From Pseudomonas sp. 10-1B (GTDB lineage: Bacteria > Pseudomonadota > Gammaproteobacteria > Pseudomonadales > Pseudomonadaceae), in assembly GCF_000935045.1 (NCBI RefSeq), contig NZ_JYKS01000036.1:1-64000 (forward strand): a stretch of 64,000 nucleotides of DNA. Direction: 5' to 3'. Positions 8,524 through 16,800 of this stretch are shown piece after piece (the stretch's first letter is position 1; every line of letters begins with the position of its first letter). The notes under the pieces were generated by a model that saw nothing but the letters and a program-made list of their open reading frames with translations, was not told where the DNA came from and made no database searches. The position numbers were made by a program, and so were the translations under genes.

Positions 8524-9927
8524 CTACAGCTCACGCCGCCAGAACAGTTCATGTCGGCGCACGGCCTTGCGGAAGAATTCGTTTTCGCCATAGGGTGACG
8601 GCCGCCGCCCGGCCAGCCAGCGCTGCAGCAAGCGGCGCAGGCGGCGCTTGAACGACGCCGGCGGTTGCAGGTCGTGCATCATGCCCAGGGCCATGGCCTT
8701 GTCGCGCTGGGTCGCCAGGTCCAGTACCAGGCTGCAGGGTGCCCAGGTTTGTGCAGCACTCAACTGTGGCGGCAAGGCCACGCCATCGCCGCTGTCACCC
8801 ATCGGCCAGCGGTCGTTGTCATGCAGGTGGTTGGCGTAGCACAGCAGGGTTTGTGGCTGCCAGGCCAGGCCTTGCAAGGCCTCCAGCACCGCAGCCTGGG
8901 CACAGATATGGTCGGGGTGCGGGTCGAGCTGCGGGTGCGGCATCACCAGCACCTCTGGCCTGGCCAACTCCAGCAAGGCACGCAGGTCGGCCAGCAGGTT
9001 GTGCCAGGTTGGCGCACCATCACGGTCGGCCGGCAGCGGGAACGGGTTGAACTGGCGGAATACGCGGATATCGGCCAGGTCGGCTTCGCGAGAAGCGGCC
9101 GGCTGGCCTGGCGCGGCCTGCATGGCAGGCAGTTGCAGGCAGAAGTAGCCCAGCTGTACACAGCGCGACTCCGGCACACCGGCCCAACGCGGCACGGCGA
9201 TACTGTCCCAGGCGCGCAGGCGGCCCTTCAAGCGGGCGGCCTCGGCTTTGGCCAGCCCCATCTGCTGATAGTGCTCGGCCTCTATTTCACCGGCGGTCAG
9301 GGTCACCACCCAGGTTTCGTCAGCCTGGCTGTAGAGGCCATACGCAGCCAGCTCGGCATCATCGGCATGCGGCGCGATCACCATCACCCGGCGCCGCTGC
9401 AGCTCGACCCCCGGGGTTATCCACAGGCGCGGCTGGCCCAGCGGCCGGCAATGGCGGCCGCGCAAGCGCAACGTGCCGGCTTGCAGGGACGCGGCCAGGC
9501 CGGTCAGGTTGAGGAAGCGCACACCATCGACACCACGCTCGAAGGTTTGCTGGTCGGCCTGCTCGGCAGCGACCAGCTCGACCCGCGGATCGAGGAATCG
9601 CCCCAGCCAACTGCTCTTTAGCCGCAGTTCAAGGGTCAGGGTTTCGTTGCCCTGCAGCGTGCAGTCGGCCTTGAGCAGGCCATCATGCAGGCTGGCGGGA
9701 ACTTGCCGGGCCTGGTCGCCGAAGTCGTAGACGTAATCTTCGCCTGGCGCATAAAACAGGTGGTCGGCAAACCAGGCTTCATGGGCCGCCCACAGCATTG
9801 GCAGCAGCAGCAAAGGCAACCACCACCAGCTGAACACAGCCAGGGCGATCAGCGCGACCAGGCCCGCCAGCAGGCCCAGGCGCTTGTTGCGCCGGTGGCG
9901 CTTGAGCAACTGCTGCTTGCGGCTCAT
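8524..9927 (-). CDS. dnpA: PIG-L/LmbE-family de-N-acetylase (DnpA-like)
   Basis: This 467-aa protein has an N-terminal membrane helix (about 18-47), a middle region, and a C-terminal PIG-L deacetylase domain with PHADD at 186-190 and HPDH at 337-340, the usual zinc ligands. The family removes N-acetyl groups from GlcNAc-type sugars. The gene matches the position of P. aeruginosa dnpA (PA5002), between mig-14 and the core glycosyltransferases, where DnpA has been linked to antibiotic-tolerant persisters. Its ATG overlaps the mig-14 stop (ATGA), so translation is probably coupled. The physiological substrate here is presumably a core or surface glycan, which is inference. Confidence 0.85.
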   Translation of the reverse strand: MSRKQQLLKRHRRNKRLGLLAGLVALIALAVFSWWWLPLLLLPMLWAAHEAWFADHLFYAPGEDYVYDFGDQARQVPASLHDGLLKADCTLQGNETLTLELRLKSSWLGRFLDPRVELVAAEQADQQTFERGVDGVRFLNLTGLAASLQAGTLRLRGRHCRPLGQPRLWITPGVELQRRRVMVIAPHADDAELAAYGLYSQADETWVVTLTAGEIEAEHYQQMGLAKAEAARLKGRLRAWDSIAVPRWAGVPESRCVQLGYFCLQLPAMQAAPGQPAASREADLADIRVFRQFNPFPLPADRDGAPTWHNLLADLRALLELARPEVLVMPHPQLDPHPDHICAQAAVLEALQGLAWQPQTLLCYANHLHDNDRWPMGDSGDGVALPPQLSAAQTWAPCSLVLDLATQRDKAMALGMMHDLQPPASFKRRLRRLLQRWLAGRRPSPYGENEFFRKAVRRHELFWRREL

Positions 9928-10820
9928 GCCTGATACACCGGCACGGGGTTGCACCAGCGGTCCTTGTACTCGCGGTCGGCACGGCCGAACGAGAACCGCA
10001 GTGGCTTGTTGCGCCCGCGGGCATCCTCCCAGGCGGCCTGGGTATTGAGGAAGCTCAGTACGCTGCCGGGGCTGAAGGCCTTGGTTTCAGGGTCGACGCC
10101 GCCATTGATGTACTCGACGCTGATCCATTCTGGCGCTTCGACGCGGTACACCAACTGAATGGCAATCGCCTTGTCATCCAGCAGCAGCACCGAGCCGATC
10201 AGCAGCTCGCGCAGGCGCTCCAGCACGTCGGCCATGCGCTCGGCACCGGTCGCCGGGAAGCCCCAGCGACGCTGGAACAGGTCGCAGTACATGCTGGCGA
10301 TTTCCTGTGCGCCGAACTCGCTGATCGGGCGTACCACGCCACCCGCCTCTTCCAGCAGGCGCAGCTCGCGGCGCTGGTTGTAGCGAAATTTCTTCGACAG
10401 GTCTTCATGGGCCCGGGCCATGGCCAACTGCTCTTTCTGTGCCTTGAGGCCGGTGAAACGGCCCTGGTTCAGTTCGGACAGGTAACGCCCGCTGTGGCGC
10501 AAAGGCGCAGCAGCATCAGCCGCCGCCGGCAGGATGATTTCGGCATTGCCCAGGTCGAACAGGGCTTTCTTGCCGGCACGCTTGAGCACGTCCTTGGACA
10601 GCGCCAGGTGGCGCCCCCAGGTGGGGATGGCGGCCTTCAGCTCGCCGGCCTGGTGCCAGCCCAGGTAACGCACCGGGATCTGCGCCAGGTCCGCCAGTTG
10701 CTCGACCACCAGCGGGTGGGTGGCGACACTGCCACCAAAGCGGGCCCAAGCCTCGGCATAGGCCTTGGCGTCGATGGCTTGCCAACCGCGCTCGCGGAAG
10801 GCCTGGATACGGTTGAGCAT
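9924..10820 (-). CDS. mig-14: Mig-14-like protein, GNAT/FemAB-type fold
   Basis: This 298-aa protein matches the Mig-14 family by its sequence character (FRYNQRRELRLLEEAGG, GYGxP-less FemAB-type core, SFGRADREYKDRWC near the C-terminus) and by its place next to a DnpA-type gene, as in P. aeruginosa PA5003. Mig-14 contributes to tolerance of cationic antimicrobial peptides in Salmonella and P. aeruginosa; the biochemical activity is not established. Its start overlaps the wapH stop by one base (TGATG) and its stop overlaps the dnpA start, so three genes are translationally linked. Confidence 0.82.
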   Translation of the reverse strand: MLNRIQAFRERGWQAIDAKAYAEAWARFGGSVATHPLVVEQLADLAQIPVRYLGWHQAGELKAAIPTWGRHLALSKDVLKRAGKKALFDLGNAEIILPAAADAAAPLRHSGRYLSELNQGRFTGLKAQKEQLAMARAHEDLSKKFRYNQRRELRLLEEAGGVVRPISEFGAQEIASMYCDLFQRRWGFPATGAERMADVLERLRELLIGSVLLLDDKAIAIQLVYRVEAPEWISVEYINGGVDPETKAFSPGSVLSFLNTQAAWEDARGRNKPLRFSFGRADREYKDRWCNPVPVYQA

Positions 10821-11950
10821 CAGGCCTGCCCCACCAGCGTACGAACCTGCGGCAGTTGCCAGAAGGCCTCGCGCACCGCCTGGTCGGAAAAGCGTTCATG
10901 CAGGCGCTGCAGCATGTGTTCTGCACATGCCTGGCGCTGCTGCCCATCCAGCACAGCCATGTGCTTCAGGCCCTGGGCCAGCTGCGCGGCATCGCCCAAT
11001 GGGAACAGCATGCCAACCCCTTCGACCACTTCGCGGGCACCGCCACAGGCGGTGGCCAGCACCGGCACCCCGGCGACCATGGCTTCGAGCAGGACCATGC
11101 CAAACGGCTCATGGTCAGAGCTCAGGGCAAACACGTCGAACGCCTGGAAGTAACGCCGCGCATCCGGCACCTGGCCAAGGAAATCCACTTGCCCGGCAAT
11201 GCCCAGCTCCGCGGCCAAGGCCTTGAGCTTGGCTTCCAGGCGGCCTTTGCCCAGGATCGCCAGGCGTGAACCGGCAGGCAACCCCGGCAGCGCTTCGGCA
11301 AAGCCACGCAGCAGGGTCGCCTGGTCCTTGTCCGGGTGCAGGCGCCCGACGTTGCCGACCACCCACGCCTGCGCATCCAGGCCCAGGGCCTGGCGTGCTT
11401 CGGCGCGCGGCACCAGGGCCGCTTGCAGCGCGTCGATATCGATGCGGTTGTACAGCGTCTGGATACGCTCGGCTGGCCACTGCGGCAGGCAGCGGCGCAT
11501 GTCGTCACGCACCGCGTCCGACACCCCGAGCAGGCTCAGGCGCTTGCTGAACAGGTTGGCGAACAATCGACGGCCCTTGCGTTCGTAGTCGCCAAAGGCG
11601 TGGTGCACACCGATCACCGGCAGGCCGGTCGCCAACAACGCCACGTAGATCGGCTTGAAGCGATGGGCAATGCAGAAGGCGAAATTGCGCTCGGCCGCGA
11701 TCCGCCGCAAGGCACGGATGGCGCCGAGCTTCAGGCCACGCACGGCCTTGGAGCTGAACTCCAGGAACAGCACCTCGTCCGACGCGCAGCCAGCCGCCAC
11801 CTGCGGGTCGGCGGCGCCGGTGAGGAATACCGTGGTGACCTGGTAGCCACGCCCCTGGAACAGGCTGGCGTACTGACGGGCACAGTCCAGAAACGGCCCG
11901 TCATAGCCATGGCAGAACTGCAGGATACGCGGTTCAGAGCGGCTGGTCAT
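10820..11950 (-). CDS. wapH: LPS core glycosyltransferase, family 4 (WapH-like)
   Basis: This 376-aa GT-B enzyme has the family 4 donor motif EPFGMVLLEAMVAGVPVL at about 284-301 and RLHPDKDQATLLRGFAEA in the middle hinge region. By synteny with P. aeruginosa PA5004 (between carbamoyltransferase and mig-14) it corresponds to WapH, believed to add a core glucose. It begins inside the last 17 bases of the carbamoyltransferase gene and ends one base into mig-14, so it is clearly part of one transcription unit. Confidence 0.82.
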   Translation of the reverse strand: MTSRSEPRILQFCHGYDGPFLDCARQYASLFQGRGYQVTTVFLTGAADPQVAAGCASDEVLFLEFSSKAVRGLKLGAIRALRRIAAERNFAFCIAHRFKPIYVALLATGLPVIGVHHAFGDYERKGRRLFANLFSKRLSLLGVSDAVRDDMRRCLPQWPAERIQTLYNRIDIDALQAALVPRAEARQALGLDAQAWVVGNVGRLHPDKDQATLLRGFAEALPGLPAGSRLAILGKGRLEAKLKALAAELGIAGQVDFLGQVPDARRYFQAFDVFALSSDHEPFGMVLLEAMVAGVPVLATACGGAREVVEGVGMLFPLGDAAQLAQGLKHMAVLDGQQRQACAEHMLQRLHERFSDQAVREAFWQLPQVRTLVGQA

Positions 11951-13691
11951 ACGCGGCGGCGCCGTCCTTCACGACCAGAATGTCTTCCATGATCAGGTAC
12001 TGCAGGTCCGAGCCGAAGAACATGTTCAGGGCGTCGGTCGGCGAGCAGATCATCGGTTCGCCACGACGGTTCAGCGAGGTGTTCAGCGACACGCCGTTAC
12101 CGGTCAGGTCTTCCAGCGCCTTCATCATGTCGTAGTAGCGCGGGTTGTACTCGCGCTTGAGCACCTGGGCACGCGAAGTACCATCTTCGTGGACCACTTC
12201 CGGTACACGGGTCTTCCACTCTTCAGCCACTTCGAAGGTGAAGGTCATGAACGGTGCCGGGTGGTCGACCTTGATCATCTGCGGGGCGACGGTGTCGAGC
12301 ATCGACGGGCAGAAAGGTCTCCAGCGTTCGCGGAACTTGATCTGCTCGTTGATGCGGTCGGCCACGCCCGGCACACTCGGGCAGCCGATGATCGAACGGC
12401 CACCCAGGGCGCGCGGGCCGAACTCCATGCGGCCTTGGAACCAGGCCACCGGGTTACCATCGACCATGATCTTGGCGATGCGCTGCGGCATGTCGTCGAG
12501 CTTGCGCCATTTCGGTGCATTCGGGTGACGGGCACAGGCGGCGATCACGTCTTCGTTGGAGTACGCAGGGCCGAGGTAGACGTGTTCCATCTTCTCGACC
12601 GGCACGCCACGGGCGTGGGAAACGTAGGCAGCGGCACCCACGGCAGTACCGGCGTCACCGGAGGCCGGCTGGACGAACAGTTCCTTCACATCGGAGCGGG
12701 CGATGATCTTCTGGTTGAGCTTGACGTTCAGCGCGCAGCCGCCGGCGAAGGCCAGCTTGCCGGTTTCACGCAGGGTATCGCCCAGGTAGTGGTCGATCAT
12801 CTGCAGGGCGATCTTCTCGAACAGCGCCTGCATGCTGGCCGCGTAATGGATGTACGGCTCGTCGGCGATATCGCCTTCGCGCTTGGGGCCCAGCCATTCG
12901 ATCAGCTTCGGCGAGAAGTAGAAGCCCTTGCCCTTCTCTTTATAACGACGCAGGCCGATGACGTTGGCGTAGTCGGTATTGATCACCAGCTCGCCATTTT
13001 CGAAGCTGGCCAGGCGCGAGAAGTCGTACTTGCTGGCGTCGCCATACGGCGCCATGCCCATGACCTTGAACTCGCCGTCGAGCATCTCGAAGCCGAGAAA
13101 CTCGGTGATTGCACCGTACAGGCCGCCCAAGGAGTCCGGGTCGAAGAACTCCTTGATCTTGTGGATCTTGCCGTTTTCGCCGTAGCCAAAGAAGGTAGTG
13201 GCGTACTCGCCCTTGCCGTCAATGCCAAGGATCGCGGTCTTTTCCTTGAAGCCCGAGCAGTGGTAGGCACTGGAGGCGTGCGCCAGGTGGTGCTCGACCG
13301 GCTCGATCTTGACCTTTTTCGGGTCGAAGCCCAGTTGCTCCAGGCACCAGACGATCTTCTTGCGGTAGCGTTTGTAGCGACGATTGCCCATCAGGATGGC
13401 GTCGAGGGCGCGGTCCGGTGCATACCAGTAGCGCTTGGCATAATGCCAGCGCGCCTTGCCGAACAGGCTGATCGGGGCGAACGGAATGGCTACCACGTCA
13501 ACGTCGGATGGCTTGATGCCTGCCTGCTCCAGGCAGAACTTCGCCGACTCGTAGGGCATGCGGTTCTTCGCATGCTTGTCACGCACGAAGCGCTCTTCTT
13601 CGGCGGCGGCAATCAGCTTGCCGTCAATGTACAAGGCCGCGGAAGGGTCATGGCTAAGGGCGCCGGACAGGCCAAGAATCGTCAATGCCAA
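11934..13691 (-). CDS. Carbamoyltransferase (NodU/CmcH family), LPS core
   Basis: This 585-aa cytosolic enzyme transfers a carbamoyl group from carbamoyl phosphate, via carbamoyl-adenylate, to a sugar hydroxyl. The N-terminal Kae1-like domain has HHLAHASSAYH near 133-143 and a Gly-rich CALNVKLNQKI segment; the C-terminal domain has RERWRPFCPS. In Pseudomonas the inner-core heptose II is 7-O-carbamoylated, and the P. aeruginosa orthologue in this position is PA5005, so that is the probable target. The start is a TTG at 13691 with AGAGG 9 nt upstream; it gives the family-typical MALTILGLSGALSHD N-terminus. It is the first gene of the minus-strand LPS operon. Confidence 0.9.
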   Translation of the reverse strand: MALTILGLSGALSHDPSAALYIDGKLIAAAEEERFVRDKHAKNRMPYESAKFCLEQAGIKPSDVDVVAIPFAPISLFGKARWHYAKRYWYAPDRALDAILMGNRRYKRYRKKIVWCLEQLGFDPKKVKIEPVEHHLAHASSAYHCSGFKEKTAILGIDGKGEYATTFFGYGENGKIHKIKEFFDPDSLGGLYGAITEFLGFEMLDGEFKVMGMAPYGDASKYDFSRLASFENGELVINTDYANVIGLRRYKEKGKGFYFSPKLIEWLGPKREGDIADEPYIHYAASMQALFEKIALQMIDHYLGDTLRETGKLAFAGGCALNVKLNQKIIARSDVKELFVQPASGDAGTAVGAAAYVSHARGVPVEKMEHVYLGPAYSNEDVIAACARHPNAPKWRKLDDMPQRIAKIMVDGNPVAWFQGRMEFGPRALGGRSIIGCPSVPGVADRINEQIKFRERWRPFCPSMLDTVAPQMIKVDHPAPFMTFTFEVAEEWKTRVPEVVHEDGTSRAQVLKREYNPRYYDMMKALEDLTGNGVSLNTSLNRRGEPMICSPTDALNMFFGSDLQYLIMEDILVVKDGAAAYDQPL

Positions 13692-13814
13692 GGGATTAGC
13701 CTCTTCATTCGGTAGAAATGCGCCAGCGGCCTGTTGGGCGGGTGGCGGCTAAAGGGCGGGATTATAACGCAAAGCGCAGTATGCGGATGCCTCTGCGAGG
13801 GCTGCGCCCTCGAT

Positions 13815-13897
13815 CGCGACACAAGGCCGCTCCCACAGGGGTTACGCTATCCCTGTGGGAGCGGCCTTGTGTCGCGAAAGGGCCGCACAGCGGCCCC
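13815..13897. repeat. REP pair with perfect 26-bp arms plus GGGCCGC hairpin
   Basis: CGCGACACAAGGCCGCTCCC... at 13815-13840 and its exact complement at 13851-13876 flank a 10-nt loop. A second hairpin (GGGCCGC, 3-nt loop) at 13880-13896 follows and may end rlmJ transcription. Confidence 0.9.
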
Positions 13898-13934
13898 AGG
13901 GCTTCATACAGATTGCAGGGGCCGCGCCATCTGG

Positions 13935-14771
13935 TTACTCGGCGATCAGCCAGTCCATACGGAAGCTACCATCGGTCTGCGCCAGCTCTTTGGCCAGCCA
14001 CGGCAGCAGCTCGCGCAGCTCTTCTTCCAGCCCCCATGGCGGGTTGGCGATAGCCAGACCCGAGCCGTTGAGCCCCTGCGGGCTGTCCTGGTGATGTACA
14101 TACAGTTCCACCCGCAGCAGTTTCGGCGCGCCGGTGCTGGTCAGGTCCTGGTAGAAGCGGGTCAGCGAGCGCTGGTCCTTGATCGGGTACCAGATGGCAG
14201 CGACGGTCTGGCGCATGCGGCCGATCGCCTCTTTCATCGCGGTAGTGCAGCGCTTGAGCTCGTCAGCCTGTTCGAACGGCGGGTCGATCAGCATGATCGC
14301 GCGCTTTTCCTGCACTGGCAGCAAAGCTCGTGGCACATGCCAGCCTTCGCCCAGGTGCACGACCACGCGCGGGTCCTTCTTCATGTTTTCCTTGAGCAGC
14401 GGCCCGTCTTCGGGGTGCTTCTCGTTGAGCAGGGCACGGTCCTGCTGGCGCATCAGGCGCCGGGCCAGTTCGGGCGAGCCAGGGTAATAGCGCAGCTCGC
14501 CGTCGGCGTTCAGGCGCTTGATGATGCGCAGGTAGTCGCCGGCCATGGCTGGCAGATCATCGCGGTTCCACAGGCGGGCGACGCCTTCCAGGTATTCGCC
14601 GGTGCGGCTTGCCTGGTCGCCCTGCAGGTCATACAGGCCGAGCCCTGCGTGGGTATCGATGTAGGCGAACGGCTGCTCCTTGCGCGACATCAGGGCGATG
14701 AGGCGGGTCAGCACGATATGTTTGAGGACGTCGGCGTGGTTGCCGGCGTGGAAGGCGTGACGATAGTTCAT
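13935..14771 (-). CDS. rlmJ: 23S rRNA (adenine2030-N6)-methyltransferase RlmJ
   Basis: RlmJ methylates N6 of A2030 in 23S rRNA using S-adenosylmethionine. The 278-aa product has the family's N-terminal signature MNYRHAFHAGNHADVLKH and the amino-methyltransferase catalytic motif DPPFEQ at about 162-167. Length is typical. It stands alone on the minus strand between REP blocks. Confidence 0.95.
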   Translation of the reverse strand: MNYRHAFHAGNHADVLKHIVLTRLIALMSRKEQPFAYIDTHAGLGLYDLQGDQASRTGEYLEGVARLWNRDDLPAMAGDYLRIIKRLNADGELRYYPGSPELARRLMRQQDRALLNEKHPEDGPLLKENMKKDPRVVVHLGEGWHVPRALLPVQEKRAIMLIDPPFEQADELKRCTTAMKEAIGRMRQTVAAIWYPIKDQRSLTRFYQDLTSTGAPKLLRVELYVHHQDSPQGLNGSGLAIANPPWGLEEELRELLPWLAKELAQTDGSFRMDWLIAE

Positions 14772-14845
14772 GGCAACTCCTGCGGGGGCGGCAAGTTTAC
14801 CTTGCCTTGCAGGCGGAGTCAGGCCTGGCTGTCGACTGGCGGTGG

Positions 14846-14936
14846 CTTCTTCGCGGGCTCGCCCGCTCCCACAGGGATCGCACTGGTTTCAGGTTCAGTG
14901 CAAATCCCGTGGGAGCGGGCGAGCCCGCGAAGCAGG
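14846..14936. repeat. REP pair between rlmJ and putP
   Basis: Arms CTTCTTCGCGGGCTCGCCCG at 14846 and its near-complement ending at 14934 surround a spacer of about 40 bp. Both arms share the same GCTCGCCC variant. Confidence 0.88.
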
Positions 14937-14956
14937 CGCCGCCGATTCAACGGATA

Positions 14957-16435
14957 TTACTTGTCAGCGTGATACGCCGCATCGGCAGTCTCGAAACGCT
15001 GCACCATCGCCTGCGACGGGCTACCCAGCTTGCTCACCAGGATGATGGCGATGCTGGCGAACAGGAAGCCCGGGATGATTTCGTACAGTCCGAGGGTGTC
15101 GAAGTTCTTCCACAGGATCACGGTCAGTGCACCGACCACGATACCGGCCAGCGCGCCGTTGCGGGTCATGCCTTTCCACAGCACCGAAATCAGCACCACC
15201 GGACCGAAGGCAGCACCGAAGCCGGCCCAGGCATAGGCGACCAGGCCCAGCACGCGGTTTTCCGGGTTGGCAGCCATGGCGATGGCGATCAGGGCCACGG
15301 CCAGCACCATCAGACGGCCGACCCATACCAGCTCGACCTGCGAAGCGTTCTTGCGCAGGAAGGCCTTGTAGAAGTCCTCGGTCAGGGCGCTGGAGCACAC
15401 CAGCAGCTGGCAGCTCAGGGTACTCATCACCGCCGCCAGGATGGCCGACAGCAGCACACCGGCGATCCATGGGTTGAACAGGATCTTCGCCAGCTCGATG
15501 AACACACGCTCATGGTTTTCGGTAACCGGGCCAGCCAGGTCCGGGTTCGCCGAGAAGTAGGCGATACCGAAGAAGCCCACGGCACAGGTACCGGCCAGGC
15601 ACAGGATCATCCAGGTCATGGAGATGCGGCGGGCGTTGGCGATCGACTTCACCGAATCGGCAGCCATGAAGCGCGCCAGGATGTGCGGCTGGCCGAAATA
15701 GCCCAGGCCCCAGCCCATCAGCGAGATGATGCCGATGAAGGTAGCGCCCTTGAGCATGTCGAAGTTGGCTGGGTTCACCGCCTCGATGGCAGCGAAGGTG
15801 GTGTCGAAGCCGCCCGTGGAGATCAGCACGATCACTGGCGTGAGGATCAGCGCGAAGATCATCAGCGAAGCCTGCACGGTATCGGTCCAGCTCACCGCCA
15901 GGAAACCACCGATGAAGGTGTAGGCGATGGTTGCTGCAGCACCTGCCCACAGGGCGGTCTCGTACGACATGCCGAAGGTGCTCTCGAACAACCGGGCACC
16001 GGCAACGATGCCGGAAGCGCAGTAGATGGTGAAGAACACCAGGATGACGATGGCCGAAATGATCCGCAGCAGGCCGCTGTTGTCTTCGAAACGGCTGGAG
16101 AAGTAGTCCGGCAGGGTCAGCGCGTCACCGTTGTGCTCGGTCTGCACCCGCAGGCGGCCGGCCACGAACAGCCAGTTAAGGTAGGCACCAACGGTCAGGC
16201 CGATGGCGATCCAGGCCTCCGACAGGCCCGAAAAGTAGATGGCGCCCGGCAGGCCCATCAGCAGCCAGCCACTCATGTCGGAAGCGCCGGCAGACAGCGC
16301 GGTAACCACGCTACCCAGGCTGCGACCGCCCAGAATGTAATCGGAAAGGTTGTTGGTGGAGCGGTAGGCGGCGAAGCCGATCAGCACCATTGCCGCGATG
16401 TAGATCACGAAGGTGATCGTTAGTGGATTGCCCAT
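14957..16435 (-). CDS. putP: Sodium/proline symporter PutP
   Basis: PutP imports proline with Na+ across the inner membrane. The 492-aa product has the thirteen-helix layout of the sodium:solute symporter family, with GGRSLGSVVTALSAGASDMS near 35-55 and LMGLPGAIY following, the region that forms the Na+ and substrate sites. It is divergent from putA, with 365 bp of shared control region holding PutA boxes; it supplies substrate for PutA. Confidence 0.96.
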   Translation of the reverse strand: MGNPLTITFVIYIAAMVLIGFAAYRSTNNLSDYILGGRSLGSVVTALSAGASDMSGWLLMGLPGAIYFSGLSEAWIAIGLTVGAYLNWLFVAGRLRVQTEHNGDALTLPDYFSSRFEDNSGLLRIISAIVILVFFTIYCASGIVAGARLFESTFGMSYETALWAGAAATIAYTFIGGFLAVSWTDTVQASLMIFALILTPVIVLISTGGFDTTFAAIEAVNPANFDMLKGATFIGIISLMGWGLGYFGQPHILARFMAADSVKSIANARRISMTWMILCLAGTCAVGFFGIAYFSANPDLAGPVTENHERVFIELAKILFNPWIAGVLLSAILAAVMSTLSCQLLVCSSALTEDFYKAFLRKNASQVELVWVGRLMVLAVALIAIAMAANPENRVLGLVAYAWAGFGAAFGPVVLISVLWKGMTRNGALAGIVVGALTVILWKNFDTLGLYEIIPGFLFASIAIILVSKLGSPSQAMVQRFETADAAYHADK

Positions 16436-16486
16436 GTGTGTGCCCTGGCGTTTGTTTTTATCTCATGCACAACCGCAGCCACAGCG

Positions 16487-16723
16487 GTTGCACCCAGGCG
16501 TCGAATGCTATGCAACAACGCCAAGCGGGTGCAACCATTTTTCATTTGCAAGTTGCACCTGCTGGCGGATTTTTCGTTAAACCCGCTTTCTTGCTCCTTT
16601 TGGGAGCAAAAAACCTGATTTTCAGAATAAAACGCATCGAAAACGCCCCTTTTCAGGGTGTGGAAATGGCTGTCGGACGAGTTGCACCTTTTACATCAAA
16701 AATTCGGGTTGCACCTGGTTGCA
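16487..16723. promoter_or_regulatory. Seven PutA operator boxes (GTTGCA) between putP and putA
   Basis: GTTGCA occurs at 16487-16492, 16552-16557, 16681-16686, 16708-16713 and 16718-16723, and its complement TGCAAC at 16511-16516 and 16530-16535. Six of the seven extend to GTTGCACC. GTTGCA is the known PutA box bound by the ribbon-helix-helix domain of E. coli PutA. The sites fall in two clusters: four near putP (16487-16557) and three near putA (16681-16723). The 120 bp between them is AT-rich. Confidence 0.88.
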
Positions 16724-16800
16724 CCCGAATTGTCCTACAGCTACTCTTGGCAACAGCTTAGGCCACAACCGTGGCAATGTGGCAATAACGAGGATAAGAA

